A stretch of 64,000 nt of DNA from Leptotrichia sp. oral taxon 498 (GTDB taxonomy: Bacteria > Fusobacteriota > Fusobacteriia > Fusobacteriales > Leptotrichiaceae). Under the pieces are notes generated by a model that did not search any database, was not told the DNA's origin, and saw only the letters and a list, made by a program, of their open reading frames with translations. This document shows positions 17,681 to 27,400 of this stretch, piece after piece. The stretch lies in the NCBI RefSeq assembly GCF_002240055.1, contig NZ_CP016753.1, forward strand, positions 1,178,001-1,242,000. The letters run 5' to 3'. Numbering within the stretch: position 1 is the stretch's first letter; each line of letters starts with the position of its first letter. The translations under genes and the position numbers were made by a program.

Positions 17681-18727
17681 ATGAAAAAATTATTAGGATT
17701 ATTAGCATTTATGTTAGCAACTGTATCTTTTGCACAAACTGATCAGGATATTGTAAAAAATGCTTATTTTGATCAAGATTTTAGAGTAAAATACAATGAC
17801 CAATATGGAGATAAAGCTAACCACATTGGAAATGGAGGATTCAAGAAAAAAAATATAAAAGGAGTAAAATCGAGAACTGAAGTTGGAACAACTTTAGGGT
17901 TAAATGATGAAGCTGGGTTAAATGCTAGCCTTTTATACAAACACGAAGTATTTGGAGAATTTGAAAATGGTAAAAGAAATCATTTCCTACAAGCAACTGA
18001 TTTAGTAGATGGAAATTTATCTAAAGATATTACATGGGGAGATTTAGACACAACTACTAAATTAGGAGTTAGACACTGGACAAATAAAGAGGGTAAAAGA
18101 CATACAAAAACAAATGGAGAATCAAACGAAATCTACTTTGGACCAACTTTCGGAATGAATGTATTAGGACAAAATATCAAAACAACTTTAGAAGCTGTTT
18201 ATTTTGGACAAAGACAAAGTGGTAACCAAGATAACAGATACTATAGAAATGGAAATGATGGCGCTAGAAATGGTTGGGGAGCTAACTTATCATTAGGAAC
18301 TGATGGTAAACTTTTGGATAATAACTTTGGAACAATCAGTTACGATGTAACATTAGATCACTTTTTAAGAGATGCTAGTGGAAAAAATAATAAATCAAAT
18401 GTTAGACTTGACTATACAGTGGGAGTAGGTTATGATACACCTTCATTTGCTGGATTCTATGCATTTGTTAGACCTGAAAATGAATGGTCTAAACATACTG
18501 CAACTGATGGATATGAAAATGAATTCACAGTATGGACTGGATTTGGATATAAAAAAGAATTCGATACTTCAGTTGGAACAATCACTGTTAACCCTAGTGT
18601 ACGATATTCACCAGTTAACAAATTAACTGACAAAGGTGAATACTGGAATAACGGTAGTGAAAAGAAAACTACAGTTGAAAATAATGAGTTAAGAGCTGGA
18701 GTTAAAGTAAGTTTAGATGTTAAATAA
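17681..18727 (+). CDS. Outer-membrane beta-barrel protein, long paralogue
   Basis: A 348-residue exported protein with a signal peptide (MKKLLGLLAFMLATVSFA) and a long run of amphipathic beta-strands, ending in GVKVSLDVK. It is predicted to be an outer-membrane barrel. I do not see an enzyme motif; the family looks like small fusobacterial outer-membrane proteins of unknown substrate. Residues about 150-265 are unique to this copy compared with the shorter upstream paralogue. AGGAGGAACTAGAGT precedes the ATG, and a separate promoter and terminator bracket the gene. Confidence 0.78.
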   Translation: MKKLLGLLAFMLATVSFAQTDQDIVKNAYFDQDFRVKYNDQYGDKANHIGNGGFKKKNIKGVKSRTEVGTTLGLNDEAGLNASLLYKHEVFGEFENGKRNHFLQATDLVDGNLSKDITWGDLDTTTKLGVRHWTNKEGKRHTKTNGESNEIYFGPTFGMNVLGQNIKTTLEAVYFGQRQSGNQDNRYYRNGNDGARNGWGANLSLGTDGKLLDNNFGTISYDVTLDHFLRDASGKNNKSNVRLDYTVGVGYDTPSFAGFYAFVRPENEWSKHTATDGYENEFTVWTGFGYKKEFDTSVGTITVNPSVRYSPVNKLTDKGEYWNNGSEKKTTVENNELRAGVKVSLDVK

Positions 18728-18742
18728 TTAAAATAATAATAA

Positions 18743-18772
18743 AGTTGGCGGTGTAAGCTGCCAATTTTTTGT
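18743..18772 (+). terminator. Rho-independent terminator
   Basis: TTGGCGGT and GCTGCCAA form an 8-bp stem (two G-U pairs) with a 4-base loop, followed by six T residues. Confidence 0.8.
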
Positions 18773-18802
18773 TACAAAAAAATAAAATTATTTCAAAATT
18801 GG

Positions 18803-18831
18803 TTCACAAATGCTTAAAAATTTAGTATAAT
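18803..18831 (+). promoter_or_regulatory. Predicted promoter of the L,D-transpeptidase operon
   Basis: TTCACA (18803-18808) and a perfect TATAAT (18826-18831) with a 17-base spacer. Confidence 0.65.
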
Positions 18832-18890
18832 ATAAATGTTAAAAACTAATAATAAAATATAAAAAATGATTTTTAAAATAGGAGAAAAAA

Positions 18891-18935
18891 ATGAAGAAAA
18901 AAATTTCAGAAGGGGGAACGCAATTTGAAAAATAG
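18891..18935 (+). CDS. Possible 14-codon leader ORF overlapping the transpeptidase start
   Basis: ATG at 18891 behind a good GGAG (18881-18884) opens MKKKISEGGTQFEK and stops with TAG at 18933-18935, inside the next gene, which begins with TTG at 18925 in another frame. The main gene's own AGGGGG lies inside this leader. Such an overlap is what translational coupling or a regulatory leader looks like; a decayed former N-terminus is the alternative. Confidence 0.4.
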   Translation: MKKKISEGGTQFEK

Positions 18936-20556
18936 TTTAAAAAAGGTTTTGAGGGGAAAAATAGAAAGGAAAGATAAATCTAAAAAAATAAAAATAAGTA
19001 TTTTTGCTCTATTAAACGTATTCTTTGGAATGACTTCTACTGCCAGCCAAAACATTAATTTACCTAAGGAATTCACTCAAAATGTAGCTGTTAGTGGGTA
19101 TGAAAATGCAATTTTTGACTATGATTTTAACAATGATGGAACTGATGAAAAAGTTGTGGTTAGCTATAATGAAGAAAATAACTTTTTAGATGTAGTTGTT
19201 TCCATTTACACAAATCAGAATGGGAAAAATATGCTAAGTTATCAAATAACTTTTGATAAAAAGATAAATATTTTAAATTTAGACGAAATGCCTAAATTGC
19301 TTAACAAAGTGAAGGAATATTACGGTGAATATTCTAAGAATATGGCATCAAATGAAACTAGGCACATACTGATTTATGATGATAATAGAAATTCCAAAAT
19401 ATTATTTGATAAACTAAAATTTGATAAACATTCACCTAAAGATTTAGATAATTTTTTATTTATAAAAAGTTCATCGGAAATGCTTGATGCGCCGAATGGA
19501 AAATCAATTACAAACTTAAAATACAGTGAAAAACCAAAACTTCTATTTGAGATGGTATCAAATGAAAATCCACAAAAATTATACTACACTGAGATTACAA
19601 AAAAAGCGAGTACAAATGTAAATCACATTAAAGAAAAAAAATCCAAAATAAAACCTAAAACTTTTAAAGGATTTGTGGTAGATAGAGGAAGTAATGTAAT
19701 AAAAAGAGGATTTTTTTGGGATAAAATGGTTGCAAAAATGGACAGCGTCAATAAATTTATTGAAGAAGCGATAAATGCTGGAGAAGATATTAATATAATC
19801 ACGGAATACTCACCACTTTCTCATGATGTGGCAAGTAAAAAAGATAAATTTGGAAATAAAAACAACCAAAGTATAGTAGCTTACACAAATCCTAATAAAA
19901 AAGGAGAAATTATAAATGTGCCAGATCAAACTTTATTTAGGATTTTAGGCGAAGAAAAGGGAATGTTAAAAATTGAAACACCATTTTATGGCGGACCTTA
20001 TTATATTTCTAAAAATCAGAATAATTATAAAAAAGTTGAAAATATAAATGGCGCTGTCAATAAATTCGTTGCTATTGACCCAAGCAGTCAAGCAGAAATG
20101 TTATTTGAAAGAGATCCAAAAACAAATAAATATAAAGTTGTAACTTATTCGTTTGTAACGACTGGAAAAGATGGAAGCGGTTCTTATGAAACACCTCATG
20201 GGGCGTTTTTAATTGCATTCACAAGAGGATATATGCCATTTACAAGAAAAGCTGGACCTGGAGATACGCCTCTTTCTGGACGACCTGATTTAACAATCGG
20301 AGGAGTTGCTAAATTTGCTGTGAGATTCAGCGGTGGCGGATATTTGCATGGAATACCTGTAAATACTCATTTTAAAGGTGAAACAGCTTTAACTGACACG
20401 GCTGCAAAAATAGGAACTTATAAAGAATCACATAAATGCGTCAGACATTTCGATGACCAAGTTGGATTTATTGTTGACTGGGTAAATGCGGGAAGTAAAA
20501 TTAAAGATGGTGATAATACAATACCTGAAGAACCAGTAGTTGCAATAGTTTTATAA
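18925..20556 (+). CDS. L,D-transpeptidase (YkuD) family exported protein, copy 1
   Basis: Predicted periplasmic peptidoglycan cross-linking enzyme (543 residues, TTG start). A signal or anchor helix lies around residues 24-40 (ISIFALLNVFFGMTSTAS), followed by an acidic DYDFNNDGTDEKV loop resembling an EF-hand-like calcium site. The catalytic domain is in the last third: SFVTTGKDGSGSYETPHGAF, FSGGGYLHGIP (conserved His) and SHKCVRHFDDQ with nucleophile Cys505. The usual motif is SHGCxR; Gly is Lys here. The region around residues 185-230 aligns with the SH3 domain of copy 2 but is degenerate. Copy 2 starts 21 bases downstream, so they form an operon. Confidence 0.85.
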   Translation: MKNSLKKVLRGKIERKDKSKKIKISIFALLNVFFGMTSTASQNINLPKEFTQNVAVSGYENAIFDYDFNNDGTDEKVVVSYNEENNFLDVVVSIYTNQNGKNMLSYQITFDKKINILNLDEMPKLLNKVKEYYGEYSKNMASNETRHILIYDDNRNSKILFDKLKFDKHSPKDLDNFLFIKSSSEMLDAPNGKSITNLKYSEKPKLLFEMVSNENPQKLYYTEITKKASTNVNHIKEKKSKIKPKTFKGFVVDRGSNVIKRGFFWDKMVAKMDSVNKFIEEAINAGEDINIITEYSPLSHDVASKKDKFGNKNNQSIVAYTNPNKKGEIINVPDQTLFRILGEEKGMLKIETPFYGGPYYISKNQNNYKKVENINGAVNKFVAIDPSSQAEMLFERDPKTNKYKVVTYSFVTTGKDGSGSYETPHGAFLIAFTRGYMPFTRKAGPGDTPLSGRPDLTIGGVAKFAVRFSGGGYLHGIPVNTHFKGETALTDTAAKIGTYKESHKCVRHFDDQVGFIVDWVNAGSKIKDGDNTIPEEPVVAIVL

Positions 20557-20577
20557 AATAAATAAAGGAGAAAAATT

Positions 20578-22206
20578 ATGAAAATAAAAAAAATAAAATT
20601 TTTTATTCTAGCATTAGTTTCGATTTCAATGTTTTCGATAAATACTTTTTCAGCTTCTAAAAGCTCACAAAAAAATGATTGGAAAAAAGTAATCCTTGAA
20701 CCAGATTTAGATGGAGATGGAGTTAAAGATAAGATAGAGGTTGAATATATGCAGTCTGGAGACAGTGTCAAAATGACATTTACACCATTTGTAACAAAGC
20801 AAAAAGGAAAATATACAAAAGGTGAAAAAATTGAGAAAACAATTAAAAAAGAAGATTTTGAAAAAGAATTCGACAATTTTACAAAAAGTTATATAGCTGA
20901 ATATCCTAAAAATCAATCTGTGAAAAAAAAAACACAAAATGATAATAAAAAAGTAAATTCTAATGATGAAAAGAATAAAGATTCAGAAAATTTAGACAAT
21001 ATAAAAAAAGCACAAAATTCTGTAATAACACCTGACAATCAAGATAAAAAAGATGACAAAAAAATTCAAATAAAAAATTCAAATTCAATAAAAGGACCCT
21101 ACAGTTATTCAACTTACTACTTAAAGGAAAGACCAAAAAATTTGACTTTTAATTATGTTTATGACAAAAATTCGCCAAAAGATATGGATGAATTTGTTTT
21201 TATCAAAACTAATTCAAATATTAGAAAAGAGCCAAATGCAAATGCCAAAGTTATAAAAGAAGCAAAATATGGAAATAAATTTAAAGTTGTCGGAGTTGTT
21301 AAAGGTAATGGCGATGGAAAAGGCGAATGGTACGAAGTATTTTTTGACGGCCAGCTTGGATATATTTCAAAATCTGTTGCTGAAAAAAGAGAATTTGACT
21401 GGGATGATATGATGAAAAAGGTGGATAAAACAAATGCTTTTATCAATGATGCACTTGCAAAAAGTAAAAAAATATATGTTTTGGACGATTATGTTCCACT
21501 AGGTGGAAGCAGTGGCGGGAATCGAGACAAATTTGGGAATAGAGCAAATCAAAGTGAACCAGCCTACTCTAGTTCAAGTTTTAAAGATGCGATAAATATA
21601 CCTGATAGAACGATTATGACCATTGAAGAAGACAATGATAAATATACAAAAGTTAAAATAGACGCTTTTGATGAAGGAACTTATTACATAAAACCTTCAA
21701 CTCGAAAGATGTTAAAAGATTCTGGAATAACTAAAGAAATCGAAAGATTTATCTATGTTGACAGAAGCAGCCAAAATGAAATGATTATTGAAAAAGCAGG
21801 AAATGACTGGAATGTAGTTACTTCATCATTTGTAACAACTGGAAAAGATAGTGGAAGTTCTTTTGCAACACCATATGGAACATTCTTAATCGCTTATTCA
21901 AAACCTGTTATGCAATATACTGGCTCTGATAATAAAGCTGTGGTAGGAGATGCTAAAAATGCCGTAAGATTTAGCGGTGGCGGATATATGCACAGCATCC
22001 CTTCACTATTTGAGCCAAAAAATACAAGGGAACAAAGAAAAAAAGCTACAGCTGCAAAAATTGGAACTTATCCAGAATCACATAAATGTATAAGACATTA
22101 CGACGACCAAATCAAATTTATTTACGATTGGTTAGGAAATTCGACTCCTAATGATAAAAATGGACTTAGAACTCCAAGTAAACCAACTGTGATGTTAGTT
22201 AAATAA
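20578..22206 (+). CDS. L,D-transpeptidase (YkuD) family exported protein with SH3 domain, copy 2
   Basis: A 542-residue paralogue of the preceding gene. Order: signal peptide (residues 1-26, ending FSAS); a DLDGDGVKDKIEVEY calcium-loop motif near 42-56; a Lys/Asn/Asp-rich low-complexity linker (about 105-165); a bacterial SH3 domain (about 203-270: FIKTNSNIRKEPNANAKVI, GEWYEVFFDGQLGYIS); and a YkuD catalytic domain with SFVTTGKDSGSSFATPYGTF, FSGGGYMHSIP and SHKCIRHYDDQ (Cys504). Probable role: L,D-cross-linking of peptidoglycan or attachment of proteins to it in the periplasm. AAAGGAG precedes the ATG; a terminator follows. Confidence 0.88.
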   Translation: MKIKKIKFFILALVSISMFSINTFSASKSSQKNDWKKVILEPDLDGDGVKDKIEVEYMQSGDSVKMTFTPFVTKQKGKYTKGEKIEKTIKKEDFEKEFDNFTKSYIAEYPKNQSVKKKTQNDNKKVNSNDEKNKDSENLDNIKKAQNSVITPDNQDKKDDKKIQIKNSNSIKGPYSYSTYYLKERPKNLTFNYVYDKNSPKDMDEFVFIKTNSNIRKEPNANAKVIKEAKYGNKFKVVGVVKGNGDGKGEWYEVFFDGQLGYISKSVAEKREFDWDDMMKKVDKTNAFINDALAKSKKIYVLDDYVPLGGSSGGNRDKFGNRANQSEPAYSSSSFKDAINIPDRTIMTIEEDNDKYTKVKIDAFDEGTYYIKPSTRKMLKDSGITKEIERFIYVDRSSQNEMIIEKAGNDWNVVTSSFVTTGKDSGSSFATPYGTFLIAYSKPVMQYTGSDNKAVVGDAKNAVRFSGGGYMHSIPSLFEPKNTREQRKKATAAKIGTYPESHKCIRHYDDQIKFIYDWLGNSTPNDKNGLRTPSKPTVMLVK

Positions 22207-22229
22207 AATTATGTTTAAATTTTTAAAAT

Positions 22230-22272
22230 AAAAAAGAAAATATCTTAAAAATTAGATATTTTCTTTTTTTCA
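22230..22272. terminator. Bidirectional terminator between transpeptidase operon and comEC
   Basis: AAAAAGAAAATATCT and AGATATTTTCTTTTT form a 15-bp stem with flanking A- and T-runs, so it can serve both converging units. Confidence 0.85.
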
Positions 22273-22296
22273 TTATTTTTTATTATTTTTTTTTTA

Positions 22297-23751
22297 CTAT
22301 TTTTTATCAAATATAAAAAATGGAATGATTTTGAAAACTAAAATAAACAAAATTATATAAAAACTAAAAATGAATAAAATCGAAAATTTTTGTGAAACTC
22401 CAATTTGAAGCAGTGGAATTTTACTTCCAGCGTAAATAAATCCTTCAAATGAACCAAAAACAATTTTTGTGATAAATACTAAAATTGAATTTAAAAATGT
22501 TATTTTTAATATATTTACAAGCATTATAAAAAATAAAATTTGAATTACAATCGTTCCAATTGGCACACCAATTATATTTAATAAGAAAGAAAATAATGGC
22601 AATTTTTGAAAATAATATAAAAATAAAGGAATACTCGTAAATTGAATTACAAAACTTAAAAACATTAAGTCAACAGTATTTCTTAAAATTTCATTTTTTA
22701 TTTTAGAAAAAATTGACTTTTCAAAAAATTTTTTTATTGGTGGATACACAAAGATAATAGCAATTACCGCCATATAAGAAAGCTGCATTGAAATATCAAA
22801 AATCGAATAAGGATTTAGTACAACATTTACAACAAACGATATTAAAAGTGATTTTTTACTCTCTTCTTTCTCAAATAAAATTCTCGCTAAAATCATCATC
22901 GCACCCATGATATAAGCTCTTAAAATCCCTGGAGAAAATCCTATCAATGCACAGTAAAATGTCAAAATAACGAGAGCAAAAATATATTTTGGACGATATG
23001 CCAGCGAAATCATGTCCAAAAGTTTGACAATTCCAATGATGACAAGGGAAATATGCGTTCCAGAAATCACAATTAAATGTGCAAGTCCCGTATATTTGAA
23101 TTTATCTTTCATATCTTTTGAAACTTCAGATTTTTCTCCTAAAATCGCTGCTTTTGAAAAAGCGTAGAGGTTGTCTTCAGTCAAAAATAAATCGTCAAAA
23201 ATATTTAAAATATATTTTCTAAAAATATTTAGTTTTGACTCTTTCCAACCAATTATTTTTCCATCAAAAGTTGTATAATTATTTTTTGTCGTAATTCTTT
23301 TTACATCAAAGTTTATCAAATAAGTCCCGTATTCAAAATTTTTTGTATTTTTTATGGATGCCTGATTTTTTAAATATTTGTTATTTATTTTCAAAATGCT
23401 TCCACGACTTCCATCCATTTTTACATAAAGAATTTTTTCCCCTTTTAAATCACCTTTAAAAGTTACAAAATTAAGATAAAAAATAAAGATTATAACACCA
23501 ACTAAAAATAAAATAATAATTTTAAAATTATTTTTTATCTCTTCAATTCCAATTTTTTTATTGAAAAAATTTAAAAAATTTTCTTTTTCTTTTTGAAGTC
23601 TTTTTTGTAATTCAACTTTTTTCTTTTCTTTTTCTTGAAATTTTTTCATTTGTAAATCATATTCTTCAAGAGAACTATTTTTTTGTGTTTTTTTATTTTT
23701 TTGAATTTCTACTTTTTTAAAATTAATTTTATCAAAATCCCTTTTTTTCAT
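22297..23751 (-). CDS. comEC: ComEC/Rec2-type competence membrane protein
   Basis: Inner-membrane channel protein for DNA uptake. The family core LIVISGTHISLV (near residue 225) and GFSPGILRAYIMGAMM are clear, with about ten transmembrane helices. Length is 484, against 650-800 for full ComEC: there is no C-terminal metallo-beta-lactamase-like domain, so this is a core-only form. The N-terminal 60 residues are a very basic coiled coil (EKEKKKVELQKRLQKEKEN), unusual for the family. The start ATG directly abuts the stop of the upstream prepilin gene (TAAATG), indicating translational coupling and a shared role in transformation or pilus function. Confidence 0.88.
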   Translation of the reverse strand: MKKRDFDKINFKKVEIQKNKKTQKNSSLEEYDLQMKKFQEKEKKKVELQKRLQKEKENFLNFFNKKIGIEEIKNNFKIIILFLVGVIIFIFYLNFVTFKGDLKGEKILYVKMDGSRGSILKINNKYLKNQASIKNTKNFEYGTYLINFDVKRITTKNNYTTFDGKIIGWKESKLNIFRKYILNIFDDLFLTEDNLYAFSKAAILGEKSEVSKDMKDKFKYTGLAHLIVISGTHISLVIIGIVKLLDMISLAYRPKYIFALVILTFYCALIGFSPGILRAYIMGAMMILARILFEKEESKKSLLISFVVNVVLNPYSIFDISMQLSYMAVIAIIFVYPPIKKFFEKSIFSKIKNEILRNTVDLMFLSFVIQFTSIPLFLYYFQKLPLFSFLLNIIGVPIGTIVIQILFFIMLVNILKITFLNSILVFITKIVFGSFEGFIYAGSKIPLLQIGVSQKFSILFIFSFYIILFILVFKIIPFFIFDKK

Positions 23752-24294
23752 TTAAATTTCTTCTTCCCACAAACTTGCTTTCAAATAATCTTCGTTCAAC
23801 TTTATTGGAATTTTTGCACGATAAATGCTTATAATCGGATATTTTGCTGCATTTATTGTGTTTGTAGAAATTCTGTAATATATTTTTTCGCCTTTTTTAT
23901 CCAAAAGATAAATTGAAAATCCTTTTTCAAAATTGCCTTCATTTGTGGTATTTCTCAAAAAATCGGCATTTTTATTGGAATTGTTTGTCATATAAGACAG
24001 ATTATCTGAAATTTTTAATTTATCAATTATCTCTTTTTTTCCTTTGACATTATCTAAAAAATATGCCATTTTTTCAGATATTTTGAAATCCAATGTATAA
24101 ATTTTTTTATTATATTGCGCATATTGCTGAATCTTACGGATAAAGCTACTTATATTTCGCTTCTGGATTGCAAATTCTTGGAGCTGTTTTTGTTTTTGTA
24201 AATTATTTGAAATAGCTAAAAATAAAATAGCTACGATTGAAATGTATAACAAAACCTCAACAAGAGTAAATCCGCTTGATTTATTCTCGTTCAT
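23752..24294 (-). CDS. Prepilin-like protein (type IV pilin N-methylation motif)
   Basis: A 180-residue pseudopilin. The N-terminus MNENKSSGFTLVEVLLYI has the prepilin peptidase site (G before F, Glu at +5) and a hydrophobic helix to about residue 30. The remainder is a globular periplasmic domain of beta-strands. The frame is open 21 codons further upstream, but GGGGACGG lies just before the ATG at 24294 and the shorter N-terminus is the conventional one. The adjacent comEC suggests a component of the competence pseudopilus. No ATPase or prepilin peptidase gene is in the window. Confidence 0.88.
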   Translation of the reverse strand: MNENKSSGFTLVEVLLYISIVAILFLAISNNLQKQKQLQEFAIQKRNISSFIRKIQQYAQYNKKIYTLDFKISEKMAYFLDNVKGKKEIIDKLKISDNLSYMTNNSNKNADFLRNTTNEGNFEKGFSIYLLDKKGEKIYYRISTNTINAAKYPIISIYRAKIPIKLNEDYLKASLWEEEI

Positions 24295-24400
24295 TTTAAC
24301 CGTCCCCTTCTCTTTTTTATTTCTTTTTTTATTTCTCCCCTTGATTTTATTATACAATAAAAATTAATAAAAATCAATATATAATTAATTTATTTTTAAC

Positions 24401-24445
24401 TTAAAAAACTATCTCAAAAATTTAAATTTTAAGATAGTTTTTTTG
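24401..24445. terminator. Terminator after the pyruvate:ferredoxin oxidoreductase gene
   Basis: AAAACTATCT and AGATAGTTTT form a 10-bp stem with A/T runs on both sides; it lies 17 bases past the minus-strand stop codon. Confidence 0.8.
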
Positions 24446-24461
24446 TATTATTATTTTTTTA

Positions 24462-27400
24462 TTATTCTTCTACTGAATAGTCAATCGACGCTAGTCTTCT
24501 GTAATAATTCCAAGTTGCTCTTGAATCACTCATATTAGCTTCAAGTAATACTTTCGCTTTTTCTGGGAATTCTTTTGCAAGTGTTGCGTATCTTCTTTCA
24601 CCCAATAAAAATTCCTCATATTTATCCCAAGCAGGACTTCTTGAATCTAATTGCAATGGATTTTTACCTTTTGCAACCAACTGTGGATCAAATCTGAATA
24701 TTGGCCAATATCCAACTTCTGTAGCTAATTTTTCTTCTGACATAGCTTTACCCATACCTGTTTTAATTCCGTGTTCGATACAAGGCGAATATGCTATAAT
24801 TATTGAAGGTCCTTTGTAATTTTCAGCTTCTCTTATCGCTTTTAATGCTTGGTTTTGATTTGCTCCCATTGAAATTTTTGCAACATATATATTTCCATAT
24901 GTCATAAGCATTGCTGCCAAATCTTTTTTCTTAGATGGTTTTCCTGATGCGGCAAATTTTGCAACAGAACCTGTTCTTGATGATTTAGATGCTTGTCCTC
25001 CTGTATTTGAGTAAACTTCCGTATCAAGTACCAAAATATTTACATCTTGTCCTGACGCAAGTACGTGGTCAAGTCCGCCAAATCCGATGTCATAAGCCCA
25101 TCCATCTCCACCAAAAATCCAAATTGATTTTTTAACTAAATATTGTTTTAATGCTATCATATCATCAATTTTTGCTTTAATTTCAGCATCAGTTGCAGCT
25201 TTACTTTCTTTTTCAAGCAATTCTACCAATTTATCTCTAATTTCAGCTGTTTTATCTCCATTGTCAAAATTTTCGATAAAGTTATTAAACAATTCTGCCA
25301 ATTCTGGTGAAACTTTTTCTTTAATTTCTTCCATATTTTCCAAAATTCTTTGTCTGATCGTATCGATTGCGTGATGCATTCCAAATCCGTATTCTGCATT
25401 ATCTTCAAATAGTGAAGAAGCCCAAGCTGGTCCACATCCACTCTCAGCTGTCGTATACGGTGTTGAAGGAACTGAAGCTCCATAAATTGAAGAACATCCT
25501 GTCGCATTTGCAACCATCATTCTTTCACCAAATAACTGAGTTACTAATTTTATGTAAGGAGTTTCTCCACAACCTGCACACGCTCCAGAAAATTCAAATA
25601 ACGGTTTTGCAAATTGTGAACCCTTTACAGTATTTTTACCTAAAATTTTATCTTTGTATGAAACATTGTTAAATAAATAGTCTGTATATTCAACTTCATT
25701 TTTTTCAATTTGTGATTCAATAGGTTTCATAACGATTGCTTTTCCTTTTGGTGCAGGACAGACATCTACACAGACGCTACATCCTGTACAATCAAGAGTC
25801 GACACTTGAATTTTAAATTTCAAGTCATTCATTCCACGACCCATTGCTTTAATTGTAGGCATTCCTTCTGGTGCTTTAGATATTTCTTCTTCATCTATTA
25901 AAAATGGTCTGATTACAGCATGTGGACAAACATATGCACATTGATTACATTGTATACACATATCTGGCTGCCATTCAGGAACTTCTGAAGCAACTCCTCT
26001 TTTTTCATAGTTAGCTGTTCCGCTTTTGAATGTACCGTCGACCATTCCGTTTTCAACGATTGCAGATACCGGCAATTCATTACCTTTCATTAAATTAATT
26101 GGGTCAACGATTCTTTTTATAAACTCTGGTTTTGCTTCATCTATAATTTTTTCATCAACTTCTAAATTTGCCCATTCTGGTAATACTTCCACTTCTTCCA
26201 GTCCATCTGTTCCTTTGTCAATCGCATTCCAGTTTTTCTGGACTATGTCGTCCCCTTTTCTACCGTAACTTTTTTTAGCGTATTCTTTCATGTATTCTTT
26301 AGCTTCTTCATAAGGAATTACATTTGCTAAATTGAAAAATGCCGATTGCATAATTGTATTTGTTCTATTTCCCAAACCGATTTCTTTTGCCAATTTTGTC
26401 GCATTTATGATGTAAAATTTAGCTTTTTTAAGTGCTAACGCTCTTTTAACTTCATTCGACAGGTGTTTAACTAATTTTTCCTTGTCCCAAATTGTATTTA
26501 ATAGAAATGTTCCACCTTCTTTTAATCCTGAGATCATATCGTATTTTCCAAGATATGCAGCCACAGAACAAGCGACAAAATCTGGTCTAGTTACCAAATA
26601 TGTCGAACGAATTGGCTTTCTACTGAATCTTAAGTGGGAACGAGTAACTCCTCCCGCTTTTTTAGAGTCATATGCAAAATATCCTTGTGCATACAAATTT
26701 GTTTTATCCCCGATAATTTTAATTGAGTTTTTATTCGCCCCAACTGTTCCATCTGAACCAAGTCCATAGAATAGACATTCTTTTACATCATCATTTCCTG
26801 TAAACACTTCTTCTTCCAAAGCTAGTGAAGTAAATGTTACGTCATCAATAATTCCTATTGTAAAGTTATTTTTTATTTCTTTTTGCGCCAAGTTTTTATA
26901 AACTGCGACTATTTGTTCAGGTGTTGTATCTTTTGAAGAAAGTCCATATCTTCCTCCAACAATTTCAGGCGCATTTTCTTTTCCATAATAAAGCGCTTTA
27001 ATATCTGTGTATAAAGGTTCTCCAACAGCACCTTGCTCTTTTGTTCTATCCAAAACTGCAATTTTTTTAACTGATTTTGGCATTGCATCAAAGAAATATT
27101 TGCTTGAAAAAGGTCTATATAAGTGTACATTTAAAACTCCTACATTTTCTCCTTTTGCGTTCAAATAATCTACTACTTCTTTTATTGTTTCATTTACTGA
27201 TCCCATTGCAATTATTACTCTTTCAGCATTTTCTGAACCGTAATAAACAAATGGTGCATATTTTCTTCCAGTATATTCGCTTATTTTTTGCATATAGTCA
27301 TTTATTATGTCTGGTACCGCTTCATAGTATTTATTTTGAGCTTCTTTTGCCTGAAAATAAATATCGTCATTTTGCGCTGTTCCACGAGTTACAGGATTTT

